This document shows, piece by piece, positions 32,378 through 44,560 of a DNA stretch of 54,458 bases; position 1 is the stretch's first letter, and each line of letters starts with the position of its first letter. Position numbers and translations under genes: made by a program. Below the pieces are notes generated by a model. That model did no database searches, was not told where the DNA came from, and saw only the letters and a program-made list of their open reading frames with translations. Source of the stretch: Gnetum montanum (taxonomy: Eukaryota > Streptophyta > Gnetopsida > Gnetales > Gnetaceae). The DNA is taken from assembly GCA_015680685.1 (NCBI GenBank), contig MNCI01004374.1:5958-60415 (forward strand). Direction: 5' to 3'.

Positions 32378-33438
32378 ACATAAATAAAAAATTTCCTTCT
32401 TTATGAAATGACATTTCTTTGCATTGATGACCAATTAAACCTCCTACAACTTTGAACACAGCATTCTCAAGTTTTGCACATGGTCATCTTCATTAAAATT
32501 GGAAACCAAAATATCATCAAAGAAAATTATACTATATTTACTAATAGAACCTTTTAAAACATCATGCATAAGCATCATGAATGTGGGTGGAGCATTGGTT
32601 AGACCAAAAGGCATGATAACTAATAAAAATCATTTGAAGTTTTAAAGGCTATCTTCCATTCATTCGTAGGTCTAAGTCTAATTTGATGGTATCTTCTTTT
32701 CAAATCAATCTCAGAGAAAATCTTACCATCTTTTAAAAAATCAAGAATATCATCCATTCTAAGAATAGGAAACCTATACTTGATAGTAATCCTATTCACA
32801 AGTTTAGATTTAATGCAATTATCATTTCATTCATGTTCTTCTTAGCCACTAGTATTACTATTACATCACATGGGAAAATGGACTTCTTCATGAAACCATT
32901 AGAGAGTAGTTCACTTGCTTGTGAAGTTCCTTCCTCTAATTCAAAGTAATCTAGTAGGCTTTCTTACTTAGAATGATAGCCATATGCATAAAATTAATTT
33001 GGTGCTTTATGGATCTCATTGGTGGAAGCCCTTTCAAATTTCCTTTAAGGACATTCATAAACACTTATGCTAAAGGTTACACCACTACTAAAAGCTCATT
33101 CTGTGGCTCCCCTTTACATGTTACAATCACATAAACAATCACAAATATTACTATTACATCACATGGGAAAATGGACTTCTTCATGAAACCATTAGAGAGT
33201 AGTTCACTTGCTTGTGAAGTTCCTTCCTCTAATTCAAAGTAATCTAGTAGGCTTCTTTTAGAATTATGATAGCCATAGGCATAAAATTAATTTGGTGCTT
33301 TATGGATCTCATTGGTGGAAGCCCTTTCAAATTTCCTTTAAGGACATTCATAAACACTTATGCTAAAGGTTACACCACTACTAAAAGCTCATTCTATGGC
33401 TCCCCTTTACATGTTACAATCACATAAACAATCACAAA
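32378..33438 (-). pseudogene. Gypsy reverse transcriptase (pseudogene), minus strand
   Basis: Minus-strand blocks: G-L-P-P-M-R-S-I-K-H-Q-I near 33010 and 33310 (present twice because of the tandem duplication); Y-R-F-P-I-L-R-M-D-D near 32780; F-S-E-I-D-L-K-R-R-Y-H-Q-I-R-L near 32690; V-M-P-F-G-L-T-N-A-P-P-T-F near 32580-32620; and the catalytic I-I-F-F-D-D-I-L-V-S near 32510-32540, where the two Asp are intact. A-K-K-C-H-F-I-K-K-E follows up to the N at 32377. Stops and small frameshifts disable it. Confidence 0.88.
32853..33438. repeat. 293-bp tandem duplication inside the RT region
   Basis: 32853-33145 and 33146-33438 are two head-to-tail copies with a few differences, such as ctgtggctc against ctatggctc and a small rearranged patch near 32960/33255. 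The divergence argues against a simple assembly duplicate. It repeats the N-terminal part of RT. Confidence 0.9.
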
Positions 33439-33594
33439 TCCATGCCTAATTTCTTCATGAGCTTTGACATATTCCTTCTTACTAAGCAAAATCAAAGAAG
33501 CATTAGTGAAAACATTCTCTTTATATTATTATAATGGTATGAAAACCAATTGTTGTATCTAATATTTTTTGGGAAAGAGTTTCAATATTTATTA

Positions 33595-33885
33595 CAACAT
33601 CAAAAGTAGTCTTATTATCATAGTTTCAAGGTCTACCAAGTATATCATCAATAATATTTATGGAAAGAATGTCATATTGAACTTAATCTCTAAAATAATC
33701 AATCTTAAAAGACAAATTGTATCTTTCATTCACTTCTTAAAAATGATCTCTAGAGGATCAATACACTCTATATGGTTTAGAATAGATAAATCTCTTTAAT
33801 CCAAGTTTATCTACTACCTTATAAGAAATAACATTCTTTTAGGAATAACCATCTATTAAGATATGAATCCCTTTTCCACTAGAGA
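33595..33885 (-). pseudogene. Gypsy aspartic protease (pseudogene), minus strand
   Basis: Minus-strand reading: H-I-L-I-D-G-Y-S...K-N-V-I-S-Y-K-V-V-D-K-L-G-L near 33880-33810, matching the 'IDGGSCENVVS' active site of plant gypsy proteases; then S-K-P-Y-R-V-Y and D-I-L...I-I-D-D-I-L-G-R-P...Y-D near 33640-33600, matching 'LLGRPWQYD'. The catalytic Asp is kept but the next residues changed. Confidence 0.8.
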
Positions 33886-34079
33886 GACATCTAGCCACAA
33901 TTCTAAAGAGCATTTTCCTTAAAAGATGCTCCCTAACATTGATATTTTTCATAAAGAATTAATTTCAATCACATCTTCAGTCATGGAAGCGTTAGGATTA
34001 CCTATATTAGAAAATTCTCCCTTCTACAAAGTTTGAAGTTCCTTGTCAATTGAAGCTTTACATTTTTTGTAGTTTCATT

Positions 34080-34115
34080 GCTTATGTTAATCTCTTCACA
34101 ATGGAAGCATTAAAC
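34080..34115 (-). pseudogene. Gag zinc knuckle remnant, minus strand
   Basis: Minus strand gives C-F-H-C-E-E-I-N-I-S-N-E. The usual form is CX2C-E-E-I-G-H-I-S-N-E-C, so the His-containing part is lost. Confidence 0.55.
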
Positions 34116-34379
34116 CTTTGAAGAATTGCAATTCTCTTGATCTCTTCCCCTTTTAGAATTATCTTTCTTGCAAGGAGTGCTACCTCATTAGACTTCAAAA
34201 GGATCCATTTCCTAAACTTCCAAGTAGATCTAGCTTAGAAAATAAGAACAACATAATGAAATATAGAAAATATCCTTTATATTAGGAAAATTCTCAAGAT
34301 ATAGAGAAAATACATCAAAGATGAGAAGCCAAGCTCAACTCAAAAGTCTCCCAAGGATCTTAGAGCCATACATGTTCCC

Positions 34380-34870
34380 TCTCAATCCTTAATTGCTCAC
34401 CATGGAGCCAAAGCTCAATCCTTTCCCATCTTATTTCAACTATTTTCTAAATTAGGATGGGTGTTTTTAGAAGTTTCCCTAGATGTAAAGGTCATCTTTG
34501 AACTTTACAAGATGTATTTGTGTTAGCCTAGCTCTTGGAAAAGATGTCTTCTATTTCTCAGAGATGCCTTCTCTTGGCCTAAGATGTCTTCTTTCATGAC
34601 AATATGTCTTGCCCAAGATGTCTCTATGGTTGGGTGAACATCTTCTCCCTAGATAAGATGTCTTTCTTGAGATTTCTACACCTCAATCAAGCTATCTCCT
34701 TTGACTTCCAAATGCCTTCTTCCATCTCCAAGTCTTGGCCAAGACGTCTTCTAGCCTTCTAAGATGTCTTCTTCAAGTCCAAAATCTTCAAAATACACAT
34801 GTAGAATAGAACAAGGGAATCAAGAGATGTGTCCCTATACCATTTGACCTTGTCCATATCCTTCACCTCT
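34380..34870. repeat. Block rich in AAGAYRTCTT motifs, probably copia-type LTR-derived
   Basis: About ten copies of AAGATGTCTT, AAGACGTCTT or close variants fall within 34530-34780. The same motif fills part of the copia-type LTRs at 3700-4030, 42730-42900 and 49950-50070. The block splits this gypsy gag from its zinc knuckle, so I infer an inserted LTR piece. Its edges are not clear. Confidence 0.45.
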
Positions 34871-34879
34871 TTATATCTT

Positions 34880-35752
34880 TTAGAAGCTTTTTAGTCTCTA
34901 TCTTTAAGATAGAACCTATATTATAGCCATGGAGTTTCATCTTAGCCTTAAGAGCCTAATCTTTCTAATATTATTTCATCAACTCATCTTGGAAGTTAGC
35001 AACTTGTTTATACCTATCCCAATAAACTATATCTTTCTGGAAAGTTTAGTAAATATCTTGGAATGCTCCTTTAGAATTTTGTCACCTTGTCTCATGTACT
35101 TCAAACTTTGAATGGCTTCTTGCCTATGCTAGGTCTTTTCAATTTTTTTCCCTCAACATATATTTCATAAGAGATAAATCCTTAATGGAAATACCATTGT
35201 TTATAACATAAGCATGAATTTTGTTTTCTCATTAGACTTATATCATATCATCAAGCTCAAAAATACTTGTTTAACATCTTGAGCCAAGAAAGAAAAGATT
35301 CAATATCTTTCATCCAATTGAAGATCTTTACTTCAACATGGAATAATCTAAAAACATGCCTAAATGTCCTAGTAAGATTAGGCTTAATCCCTTTACTTAA
35401 ATTTCCTAGAGTCTTTGAAGTAGTTTTCTTCTTTTCCTTCCTTGAAAATATGAATGCATGACACTTGTTCTCAACACTTAGAGCACGAAGGGTATCATTC
35501 TCTTATTCCTCATTCTCTTCAAAGTCTTCATTCTCAAAAAATAAATGTAAGTTTCATGGATGAATGTGTTGATGAAGAAGCTCTTAGTGAAAAATCCCTT
35601 GAGTTCTTCAATTTCCTAGATGCACTTAGTGATAGAAGATGTTATTTGTTCTATTCTAACTTCTCAAGTTTATCTACAATATACTTGAGATCATTTCTCA
35701 TATCTTTCATGTCTTTAACCAAAGCCTAGACTATATTCTTCTTTGATTTCAT
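34880..35752 (-). pseudogene. Gypsy gag (pseudogene), minus strand
   Basis: The start at 35752 gives M-K-S-K-K-N-I-V, then a coiled-coil N-terminus with D-M-R-N-D-L-K-Y-I-V-D-K-L-E-K-L-E. Further on, a D-K-I-L-K-E-H-S-K-I-F stretch near 35060 is compatible with the 'R-Q-G-x-S-V-x-E-Y-x-x-E-F' block of gypsy capsid. Many stops. The match to the capsid core is weak, and the assignment leans on the PBS on one side and protease/RT on the other. Confidence 0.5.
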
Positions 35753-36117
35753 GATGGAAATAACCAAAAAGGTAAAATTCACAAATACCCATATGAAAAT
35801 ATCAAATGATTAAGAGTATCCAAAGAGAGAATTGGAGTACCCAAAAGTAATCACTTAAGGATTAATCAAACCCTAATTGAAATATATTCAAAGCATATAA
35901 ACCCTAGTAAATTAAACCTAATGGATATTACAATTTACAATTATTTCTAATATCCAAAATAAATGACCAACTTGAGGATCGATAGGTTTTCTTCAAATCC
36001 TAATGAAGTGTGAAAACAATAACAATAAAAATTGCAAACCAAGATAGTGATATGTGCAGAATGATTTCCTTTTATTGGAAGGTTTTACACTTAACTTGAA
36101 TTATCTTCCAAATTAAA

Positions 36118-36130
36118 CACTCTAATACCA
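36118..36130 (-). other. Primer-binding site, tRNA-Met type
   Basis: The minus strand reads TGGTATTAGAGTG, close to TGGTATCAGAGTG. It is the junction between the LTR (higher coordinates) and gag (lower coordinates). Confidence 0.7.
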
Positions 36131-36840
36131 AGACGATGATTTGCTTACTTGGATTTAACAATCCAAGCTTACTCAAGAATATAAAAATGCCTAAAATAAG
36201 ATTCAATTAAACAAGGAAAAGAAAGGAAGCAGGTTCCTTACATAAAGAAAATGAGATACAAGCATAAATGAAAGCATAACACTCTTCAAGGATAAATATT
36301 CAACAAATCAAACCCTCACTTTACCTTCATAGAACAATGAAAACCATCAAGAGGATGAGCTCTTATTTATAATGCTCAATGAGAGCCATAATTAACTAAG
36401 CCATGCTTCACACTTGCTTCTCTTAAGCTTGGAATATTTATTTTATGCCATCTTCATGCTTTTATAATTAATGAAGTGATCATTAATTTTCCCTTCAAAA
36501 TTCATTTCCTTTTTTAAAAAATAGATTTTTTAAAACTAAAATTGACTATGGCGCATAATCATCTTGCAATCTTAGACTGCAACTTAGCTATGACTTGTAA
36601 CCTTCTTGCATTAGTTAAATGTCCAATTTTTCTTCTCTATTTCAATTCAACTACATTTAACTATGACTTGCAATCTTCATACTATGATTTCCTATGAATT
36701 TCATGATCTCACAACTTGTTGTCCAATGCCAAAAAATTTATTTTCTTAAGTTTTCAATAGACTACACCTAATTATGACTTGGAGAATATCATAGTTTTAG
36801 ACTATGGCTAACTATGATATGTAGCAGCCTATAGTTACCT
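36131..36840 (-). repeat. Gypsy LTR, minus strand (5' boundary not found)
   Basis: A TATA box, TATAAATAAGAGC, lies at about 36360-36372 on the minus strand, roughly 230 bases before the LTR end. 36540-36830 contains scattered repeats of a 'gcaagtcatagtta'-like unit. The LTR start upstream could not be fixed. Confidence 0.5.
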
Positions 36841-39323
36841 TTTCAAACCTTGAAAACATGTTAAAATACATCCAAATAATTTAAAACATAAATAAGTACT
36901 TCTTAAGACTCCTAAGATGCAATGAGGATGAACATTATATTAAGAAGGTCGATTGATGTTGTAAAGTCCTCCTCACTAGGCTTAGGCTAAAAAGGTATTA
37001 CTTATGAAAATAAAATGAAACTCATTAAAAATAAAGGATGCCAAAGAAAATATGATAGTAAAGTAGTAGTCATCCTTAAATAGATGTAAAGGAACACAAA
37101 AAATGGAAATAATATATATAAAAATTATACAAATAATGCCAATAGCCTATTATGTATAACACCTAACCATTTTACTAAGCAAAAATAGTTTAATGCCCTA
37201 ATATCAATGTCAAAATTATAATAACTAGGATATGGTAAATAAATAGTGAAATAAATTACATGATAAATAAAATAAAATATCACCAAGGCATTAGGATCTA
37301 GTAGGAGAATAACCTATCAATAAAATTGAATATGAATCAATCTTGCACAAATAAATTAACGTAATGAAGTTAAGCCTACACAAAAGATACATAAATATAA
37401 AATTCACATAGCTAACCAAAGGGCATTACATAGTACAAAAATACCAACAAAAAATTATAGCTTAGAAGAATATAAGAAAAATTGATAGCTTAAGCAAATG
37501 CTAGAAAAATGCACAAATCTAAATCTAAGCATCAACATTTCCATCTATCTTATCATCCTCACAACTAATTGAATCATCTAAAAGATGAAAAACAAAAGGT
37601 AAGGTAAATCTTAAGACTAATTAGGGAAAACAAATTATAAATACTCTCCTAAGGGTTTTAGACGTAAACATCAAGTAGCTAGATAATCATGTAGAGGGGT
37701 AGCTACATCCAAAGTGTTAGTAAGAAATATCCAAGCATATAAAATATTATATAAATAACCAAATATCAAATAATTTAAATAGCACAAAAATATTTAAAGA
37801 ATCCACCATCATCCCTAAATTCAATTATTGTTAAACCAAATAAAGAATACCTACTAAGAAATGTAACTCTCATAGATATTATTGATGCTTATCAAGAAAT
37901 GTGAGCTGCATAAGCACATTTGATACTTACCAAGAACATGATCTACATAAGCATCATCAAAAGTAAAAATATTAGTATTGATACTTGTTAAGAAATGCAA
38001 TCCATAGAAGCATTATTTAACTAATAATATTGTTTCCAAACATAAATCAAAACAAAACATTGGGTGATGAGGAAATGTCCAAATAATTTAATTAACCAAC
38101 ATAGAATATAATAACATTGAATTTTTTTGCTAAATAGGAATCTATGGGCTATTAGAGTTGAAAATCAAGCTTCTAAGTGAATTATTTAAATTATGAAATT
38201 AGTCAAAGATTAGAAATTAAAAATCTAACACCATTCTAGGCATCTAGAAATTCCTAAAAACATTATCAACTATTATTATAAACTTTTAGTTATTTTAGAG
38301 AGCCATAGAAGCTATGTTTTTGGCTCTTTACACAACTTTTAGGATTTGAAAGGTATGGGGTCACTTTACAAAAGTTATTAATATTAACATGTGGCATCAA
38401 ATGATGTTGTTAGCATCCATCATGACTTGCATTGCAACCTAGTAATAAGCCATGATGTACTAAAATGTAGAATAAAAAGTACAATTTTATTAGTGTTGGT
38501 GAGTTGAAAAACTTTATCTTTTATACTATCACTTTTTAAAGTTATATCATGCCTTAACAACATGAATTACAATCTGAAACCCTAATTTTGAAATTTTGAA
38601 ATTTGGCAAAAGTAAAACATAATAAAAAATGAAATAAGAAAAATTTAGTCTTTAACCATCCATGCATAATGAAATAAATTATATAATATTAAATCTTAGC
38701 AACAAGTAGAAACATGTCAAATCTAGTAGACACAAATCCAAAACATTTCAACAAAAAATTATTGAACTAACTAAACCAAAAAAAATTGAATGTACATAAA
38801 ACCAAATATTCAAAAAATAAAAGTTAAAGCATTGTAATAAATTTTTCCAACATGATTGAGAGCACTATAGCTATAAATTCTTGCATGATTGAAATCTCCA
38901 AAATAGGATCCAAATCCTAGATAAAATTCAACATCAATAATGGGGTCAAAATAAAGCCTAAAAAGAGATCCAAAAGAAAGCTTTTACAAAGATCCTAGTT
39001 AATGGCATTGACCTAGATATATCTTCTCTTACTTCTAGCAAAGTTTCCTTATCTAGTTGTATCTTCTAGATATTAGTAATATAACTAGATGATCTCTAAT
39101 AGAATAGTTGCCAAATATTTATACTTACAAGGGCATGCTAGGATTAAGCAAAAAGGATAATTTTATTGTGAAAAACTAAAACAAAAAAGAAAATTGCATC
39201 AACACAAGCATCATGAAAGGATTGCAAATGGTTATGTAGATGTAGGGATATTGTTTATATCCATCCTTTTAATGTGGCTATCCTTCAAGTGCTTGGTAGG
39301 AATTTTGACTATCTTTGAAATAT
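36841..39323. other. No recognisable gene; AT-rich
   Basis: Very AT-rich sequence without a credible frame. 37845-38012 has four degenerate ~50-60-b repeats of the type 'ttgatacttaccaagaaatg...cataagcatt'. It may include the 3' internal part of the minus-strand gypsy element at 39324-40959. Confidence 0.4.
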
Positions 39324-40150
39324 TCAAAATGTTATTGGTAGCCAATAGAGGCTCACCATAGTCACAATGGTCTCAATGGCCCCTCTCATGGCCATGATGC
39401 CTATGATGAGTCCTACTATGCCTTCTTTCTCTATGATTCCTCTCCCCTTGTTGTTGCTCCTACCCTTGTTCTTGGTTATTATGGTGGGATCTATGATTAT
39501 CCCTATCCAGTCGTTCATCTCCATCCCGATCTCTATCGTTCTTTCTTTTGTCCTAGCCTCTACTTTTGATATAGAAGTTGGAGGAAGACATTGAGGATGA
39601 TCACGAGGATGAGGAAGAAGGAGAATCAACATCAGAATGATGCCTGCGAGATTCTATTCTTTAATCCCTACCTTGTTCCTTATGTTTGATCCTTTTGATT
39701 GTAATTATTCTTACTCTTGGATGAATGGTTGTGGCTACCATCTTTCAAGTCCATTCTTCCCATCACCAAGGTTGTCCATAGTTGATTGCAACCTTTGGTT
39801 AAGGGTCTCCTCATCAAAGAAAGGGATAGAGTTTGTGTATTGGGAGGCACCTGAAAAGAAGTCCTCACCATCTTTGTGTTGTTGCAAGAATAACAGGGTA
39901 GGGAACCTCTTGTATTTTGAAGCCTCATGTTGTGCTTCCATTTGCCAATCCTTCCTCCATTGGGCATTGGTGGGATGATAATCCCTATAGAGGTGGTCTT
40001 AAAGTTCATATTCTTCTACATTAAGTCCAATGATGCTCAACTAGATCATATTGTTCATCAGCATTGCAGGAATAGATCGGTCAAGAGGTAACACAATGTT
40101 GTCTTCTATATCCCTCCATCGCATTTGCTTGTCCTTATTTAGAATGAACA
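39324..40150 (-). pseudogene. Gypsy gag, minus strand (pseudogene, TGATGAG family)
   Basis: On the minus strand, R-W-R-D-I-E-D-N-I-V-L-P-L-D-R-S-I near 40110, then Y-R-D-Y-H-P-T-N-A-Q-W near 39980 and a long Asp/Arg/His/Ser-rich linker at 39370-39640. The same N-terminal blocks and a similar basic/acidic linker occur in the gag at 53841-54458, which confirms the frame. Internal stops sit where Gln is expected. It follows a tRNA-Asp PBS and a TGATGAG-family LTR. The capsid core is not readable downstream. Confidence 0.7.
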
Positions 40151-40362
40151 TGAAATCTGAGGTGTAAGGATCAAGAAGGATGTAGGAAACATGGAATTTT
40201 TGGGACATCTATGTCTTTGGGACCTCCTATCTTTGATTAGTTTTTATTAAAAAATAAAGAGTGTGCTTGTTTTTGAGTTCTTAATGATTTATCATTTAAT
40301 GGTATTTATAATATCTTTGTAGGATTCACTATCTTTCCTACTTAGTACACTTAGCTACACTA

Positions 40363-40383
40363 AATCCCCAACAATGATGCTAA
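40363..40383 (-). other. Primer-binding site, decayed tRNA-Asp type
   Basis: The minus strand reads TTAGCATCATTGTTGGGGATT right after the LTR end. Every difference from TTGGCGCCGTTGCCGGGGATT is a G-to-A or C-to-T change. Confidence 0.8.
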
Positions 40384-40959
40384 TGATGAGTAGCAAGTAG
40401 TCCCTCCACCCAACCATATGAATCACAAGCATGCACTAGTGATCTGGCTGAATTCCATGGACTTAGCACTTAAGTGTGCCAATAGACAAAGATGGTGACT
40501 TGGGAAAATATTATTGTTGTCTTTTTAGCTCTCATTTGTATGGTTAAGTATGATCCAAGGCATGTGATATTTATTTATATTTTATATTTTTATNNNNNNN
40601 NNNNNNNNNNNNNNNNNNNNNNNNNNNNNNNNNNNNNNNNNNNNNNNNNNNNNNNNNNNNNNNNNNNNNNNNNNNNNNNNNNNNNNNNNNNNNNNNNNNN
40701 NNNNNNNNNNNNNNNNNNNNNNNNNNNNNNNNNNNNNNNNNNNNGTACAAGATGCTTGAATAAAGATCCATATAATTACTTGAGCTCCTACTACAAGAAC
40801 TCGAAAAATATTCTAACTCTGATGAAAGAAAACTATAAGAATATGGCTACACTAATGACATAATATGCCATAAATGTCGTGGGTACACACATTTATATAG
40901 ATGTGACATGACATTGGGTCGATGCATGCCCATTGACATAGCTAGGCGATAACTCATCA
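40384..40959 (-). repeat. Gypsy LTR (TGATGAG family), minus strand, contains a gap
   Basis: Minus-strand start TGATGAGTTATCGCC and end GCTACTCATCA; the last ~75 bases align to the LTR end at 9785-9857. CTATATAAATG near 40893-40903 on the minus strand is the probable TATA box. Only the termini and the tail resemble the 870-bp LTRs, so this is a distinct subfamily. The N run at 40594-40744 hides part of it. Confidence 0.82.
40594..40744. other. Assembly gap (151 N)
   Basis: N run inside the minus-strand gypsy LTR. Open frames across it are artefacts. Confidence 0.99.
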
Positions 40960-42463
40960 ATAATCTTTGGTGGCTTCTGAGTTTTCAATAAGATTCTAGG
41001 TATCTTACATTCTTCATCTAACAATTATTAAATATTTTTATTTTTACCTTTGAAAATATTTAGTTTAGCTATAATTATAGTTTTTGTAAGATACATTTGG
41101 ATTCCAAATCTTTTGAATTTCATTTTGAAAATCCTCTTTTATTTTTGCAGTTATTTTAAAGTGCTTTTTTCTTATATAATATTTAATATTTTTTTGTTAA
41201 TGATATAAATTATAAAGAGTGAAGATATGATTCAATTATTTCTTCATCTACTTCAAAAAATTTGATATTACTATTATTCTTTGAACTAAAAAGAAGAAAA
41301 TTAATATTGGAGCTACCTTATGATCCTCCAAAAGTAAAGTGACCTAATTTTGGATATTTATTGATGTCATTTAGAATTAATAAATCTAGTCCTTATCCCT
41401 AATCTTACAACTATTTTCCCCTATGTTTAAATTATTTATTTTCAAACTACTAATTCCATTTTACACTTTTCTTATTTTCTAAAAAGCTTTAAAGATTCCT
41501 ATCATTAATTGGGATCTAATTACAACTAATTCTAGCATTAAAGTTATCACATATGCAAATTTTTCCTCTTTGAGCAAAACTAGCAATATCTATGCAAGGA
41601 ATTAAAAGTGAAAATCTCTTCATAAACCTTCTCATTCATAGAGAGTAGCTTCTCTAGGTACAAAGTTGCAAAAGGTTGAGAATAAAAACATTTTTACTAT
41701 AATATTTTTAGCCAAGCATACTACTTGTATACATCTATCTTTTCTATTTGGACTTGCTTATAAAGAGAATTTTAAACAAAAATAGCTAAACCTCCAAAAT
41801 GTCTTCCACAATCTACATTTCTTTTACAAGGAAAAGTTAAAATAAAAAAAATTAGACCAAATTTTTTTGGATTTTTTAGGTTCCTATATCTAGGCAATAC
41901 CCAAAATGTCAAATTTGTTAAAGAAAGATATATTATAAAATACCTTCACTTTATCTGCTATTGATTCATCAATGTTTAAAATATCTTCTTTGTGAAGTTA
42001 TTTAAATACTTATATTTGGTAATTACTTCTTGCATCCAAAATGCTACAAAACTTTCTACTCTTGCTTCTTTCACTTTTCTTTATGTTATAAATATTTTTG
42101 CAAGTTACCTTTTGGTGAGACCTTCCTTGATTCACATTTTATAATCCTTTAATTGACTATAATGTTTCAAAACTTTGGATCTATCATTTGCATTATGAAA
42201 TTTGATAATCATGTCCCTAAATTTATCATTTTTAGACTCAAAATAAATTTACAATTCAATATGCATTTATTTGGTATGATATAAAAACTACTACAACATA
42301 ATGAAATTGTAACTATGGTTGTAATTGTGAATGTGAAACTGTAAATATGAAAATAAGAGAATAAAGTAATATAATTAAAAACACAATGTATTAAATGTAG
42401 AATTTTAAACATAGTGTTTTTGTGGAAACACTATGATAAAATATCAAAATGGCTATAGCTTAT
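40960..42463. other. No recognisable feature
   Basis: AT-rich sequence between a gypsy LTR and the copia-type element. I see no motif, TIR or credible frame. Confidence 0.45.
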
Positions 42464-43405
42464 TGTTAACCTCTTGGTATGTCAAAACCTTAAGGAAAAT
42501 AGAGAGCATACAATGTTTGTTGTGGATGATGTGTTTGTAGGACATGAACAAGAACTTTACATCAAAATTAAGGACTCAATAGAAACAAGATCTAAAATGA
42601 GAAGACAAAGTAAAGACTACATAGGTTAAGATGAAAGCATGGATAAAAATGAAGGCTAAAAACCAAATGAAGATGCTTCAAGGGTTGGGAAGAAGACAAA
42701 TTAATGGGAGAAAGCCTTAGAATACAAATTTCAAAAGTAAAGAAGACATCTTTTAGAAATAGTATACATCTCTATCCTAGAGAAGACATCTCCCCAAAGA
42801 TGTTCCACAGAAGATGTTCCATTTTCTAGTGAGACATCTCTTCTAAATTGAGACCAATCTTAGGTAGACATCTTAACTTTGAAGAATACATCTACACTAA
42901 CCATTGGGTAGCCATTTACCAAATTTTGAGGAGTTTTTGGAAACTCAAAGCCTATAAAAAGATACCAAATTCTAGGGAATTGTGTAAGAACTATTCACAT
43001 CAAATCAATCACTATTTAATCTATGCTATTGTATTCTTGTTCCTCATTATAACATCATATGCTTGGTTGTATGTTGTATTCAGCTTCAATGACAAGGATT
43101 TGTAAATTTAGTTACATTGTTTTCTTGTATCTTTCTCTTTGTCTTATTACCCTACAAGGTTGATGTGCATTTTGCAAAAAGGCATCCTCATTGAGCTTGT
43201 TGGGACCTTACAAGGTTGAGTGGTTTTGTAAATTCAAAATACTCCATAGCATAGCTTAATTATGTAAAGGTTATGGGATACTTAAAACCACATTCTGAGT
43301 TTGTACAATGTTTTTTGAAGGGTATGATGCTCTTCAAACCACCTTTTATTAAAAAACAAAGTTCGAAAGTGTGCACAAATTTTACCCTCTAAATGTGAAA
43401 GTACC
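42464..43405 (+). repeat. Copia-type 5' LTR, first part
   Basis: Starts TGTTAACCTCTTGGTATGTC and aligns to 49669-50630, including 'ggatgatgtgtttgtaggac' and the AGACATCT-rich patch. It stops after '...gtacc', where the insertion begins. Confidence 0.88.
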
Positions 43406-43419
43406 TGACAAGCCAAGAA

Positions 43420-44250
43420 AAATTTGGTGCTAGATAAATTTAACATTTATTTTCCTTTCGTTGTAGAGAAGTCATGTCATCTGTGAATAATCCATGAGTC
43501 ATATCCCATGAAGAAACGATTCAAAAGTCAAAAAGATCATCAAGACAATAAATAATTAGAATCAAATCCAAATAAATTCCAACTTATGACTATCACCCAT
43601 AAGTAAAATCATGAATTTTCATCCTAACCTTTAATCACAAGTTCAAGAATGAAAATTAATGATTAAATCAATATTGAAATCATAAATACAAGCATAGATC
43701 TCAAGGATCACAAGGAAGACTTTGCCTTATTTGCAATTCTACCTTGCTCTCTTCACAATGCAACAACCTTGATATTTGTAGAATGGACTCCAATAATCAC
43801 CACAAGGTTCAAAAAATCCTCTCTTAATAATTTCAAAGAAATTGATTTCAACTTGATGTGGTTTTTGCTTAGGTATTGATTCCTCTGCTTCCTATTCTAT
43901 ATTCCAATACAATGTGGAATGTCTTATTTATACTCCATAATGTGCAACAATGTTTAAAAATAAACCTTATAATATTAAGTTGATAAGATGCCAATCCATG
44001 AGAATAGGTGTAAATGCCAAGTTGGACATTCAAATGTCTTAATATAACATGGAAGCCACATATTCATCTTATGCAATGCTTCCACGCAAACATTGTGCTT
44101 CCTTGGATTTTTCACAAAAAAAGGACCAGCTAGCCTTGCTATTGAAATATACCCAAAATGTTGAGTGGGTCATCGTCAGATGGTGTTAGTAGGAAGATAA
44201 GCACTATCAATGCTACCACTATTAGTTGCAGGTAAAGTTGTTGTTGTTGG
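43420..44250. other. Insertion, left part: no recognisable coding
   Basis: AT-rich sequence. Near 44165-44250 the minus strand gives hydrophobic readings (V-A-L-I-V-L-I-F-L-L) that could be a further captured scrap, but I cannot assign it. Confidence 0.35.
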
Positions 44251-44253
44251 GTG

Positions 44254-44560
44254 CTACAAGTACTGGTAAAATCGTCTAGCAAAGCCCCATGTCGAGACAA
44301 AGAAAAAGAAGGCTAAGGTTGCCATGTAAGTGTAGTTACATTTACCAGAGGTAGAAGATCTATAATAGTTGGCCAAGAGACATGAAGTGTAGTAAGCTAA
44401 AAAGGAGAAGGCCAACATGACTACTAGCCCTACAATCCATCCCAACTGTGAAATACTCCATGCTAATGACAAAACTTCTGCTTCAATTACCACTATGATT
44501 ATGTGCATCACTACAATCTAGAACATGACGTGAGTGATGTCCAGTTTGGTGGCTATGTGT
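44254..44560 (-). pseudogene. Amino acid permease (AAP-type) gene fragment
   Basis: The open frame 44511-44254 reads M-H-I-I-I-V-V-I-E-A-E-V-L-S-L-A-W, then S-Q-L-G-W-I-V-G, V-M-L-A-F-S-F, Y-Y-T-S-C-L-L-A-N-Y-Y-R-S and G-K-C-N-Y-T-Y-M. This is the first two membrane spans of plant amino acid permeases (family pattern 'AHIITAVIGSGVLSLAWAIAQLGW...NYTYMD'). Family proteins are about 470-490 residues; only about 75-90 are present. It ends at unrelated sequence on both sides. The Gly pair in 'IGSGVL' is now E-A-E. A captured exon piece, not a gene. Confidence 0.88.

Larger units (their letters stand above)
32378..36840 (-). mobile_element. Ty3/gypsy relic, minus strand (LTR, PBS, gag, PR, RT)
   Basis: From high to low coordinates: LTR end (36840-36131), tRNA-Met PBS (36130-36118), gag (35752 to ~34880), a motif-rich foreign-looking block (34870-34380), zinc knuckle (~34100), protease (33885-33595) and RT (33440-32378). 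RNase H and integrase are missing because the contig ends at the N at 32377. The primer type differs from the tRNA-Asp families elsewhere in the window. Confidence 0.8.

Noticed and set aside
40492-40863. Open frame across the second N run
   Set aside because: Lies inside a gypsy LTR and exists only because of the 151 N.
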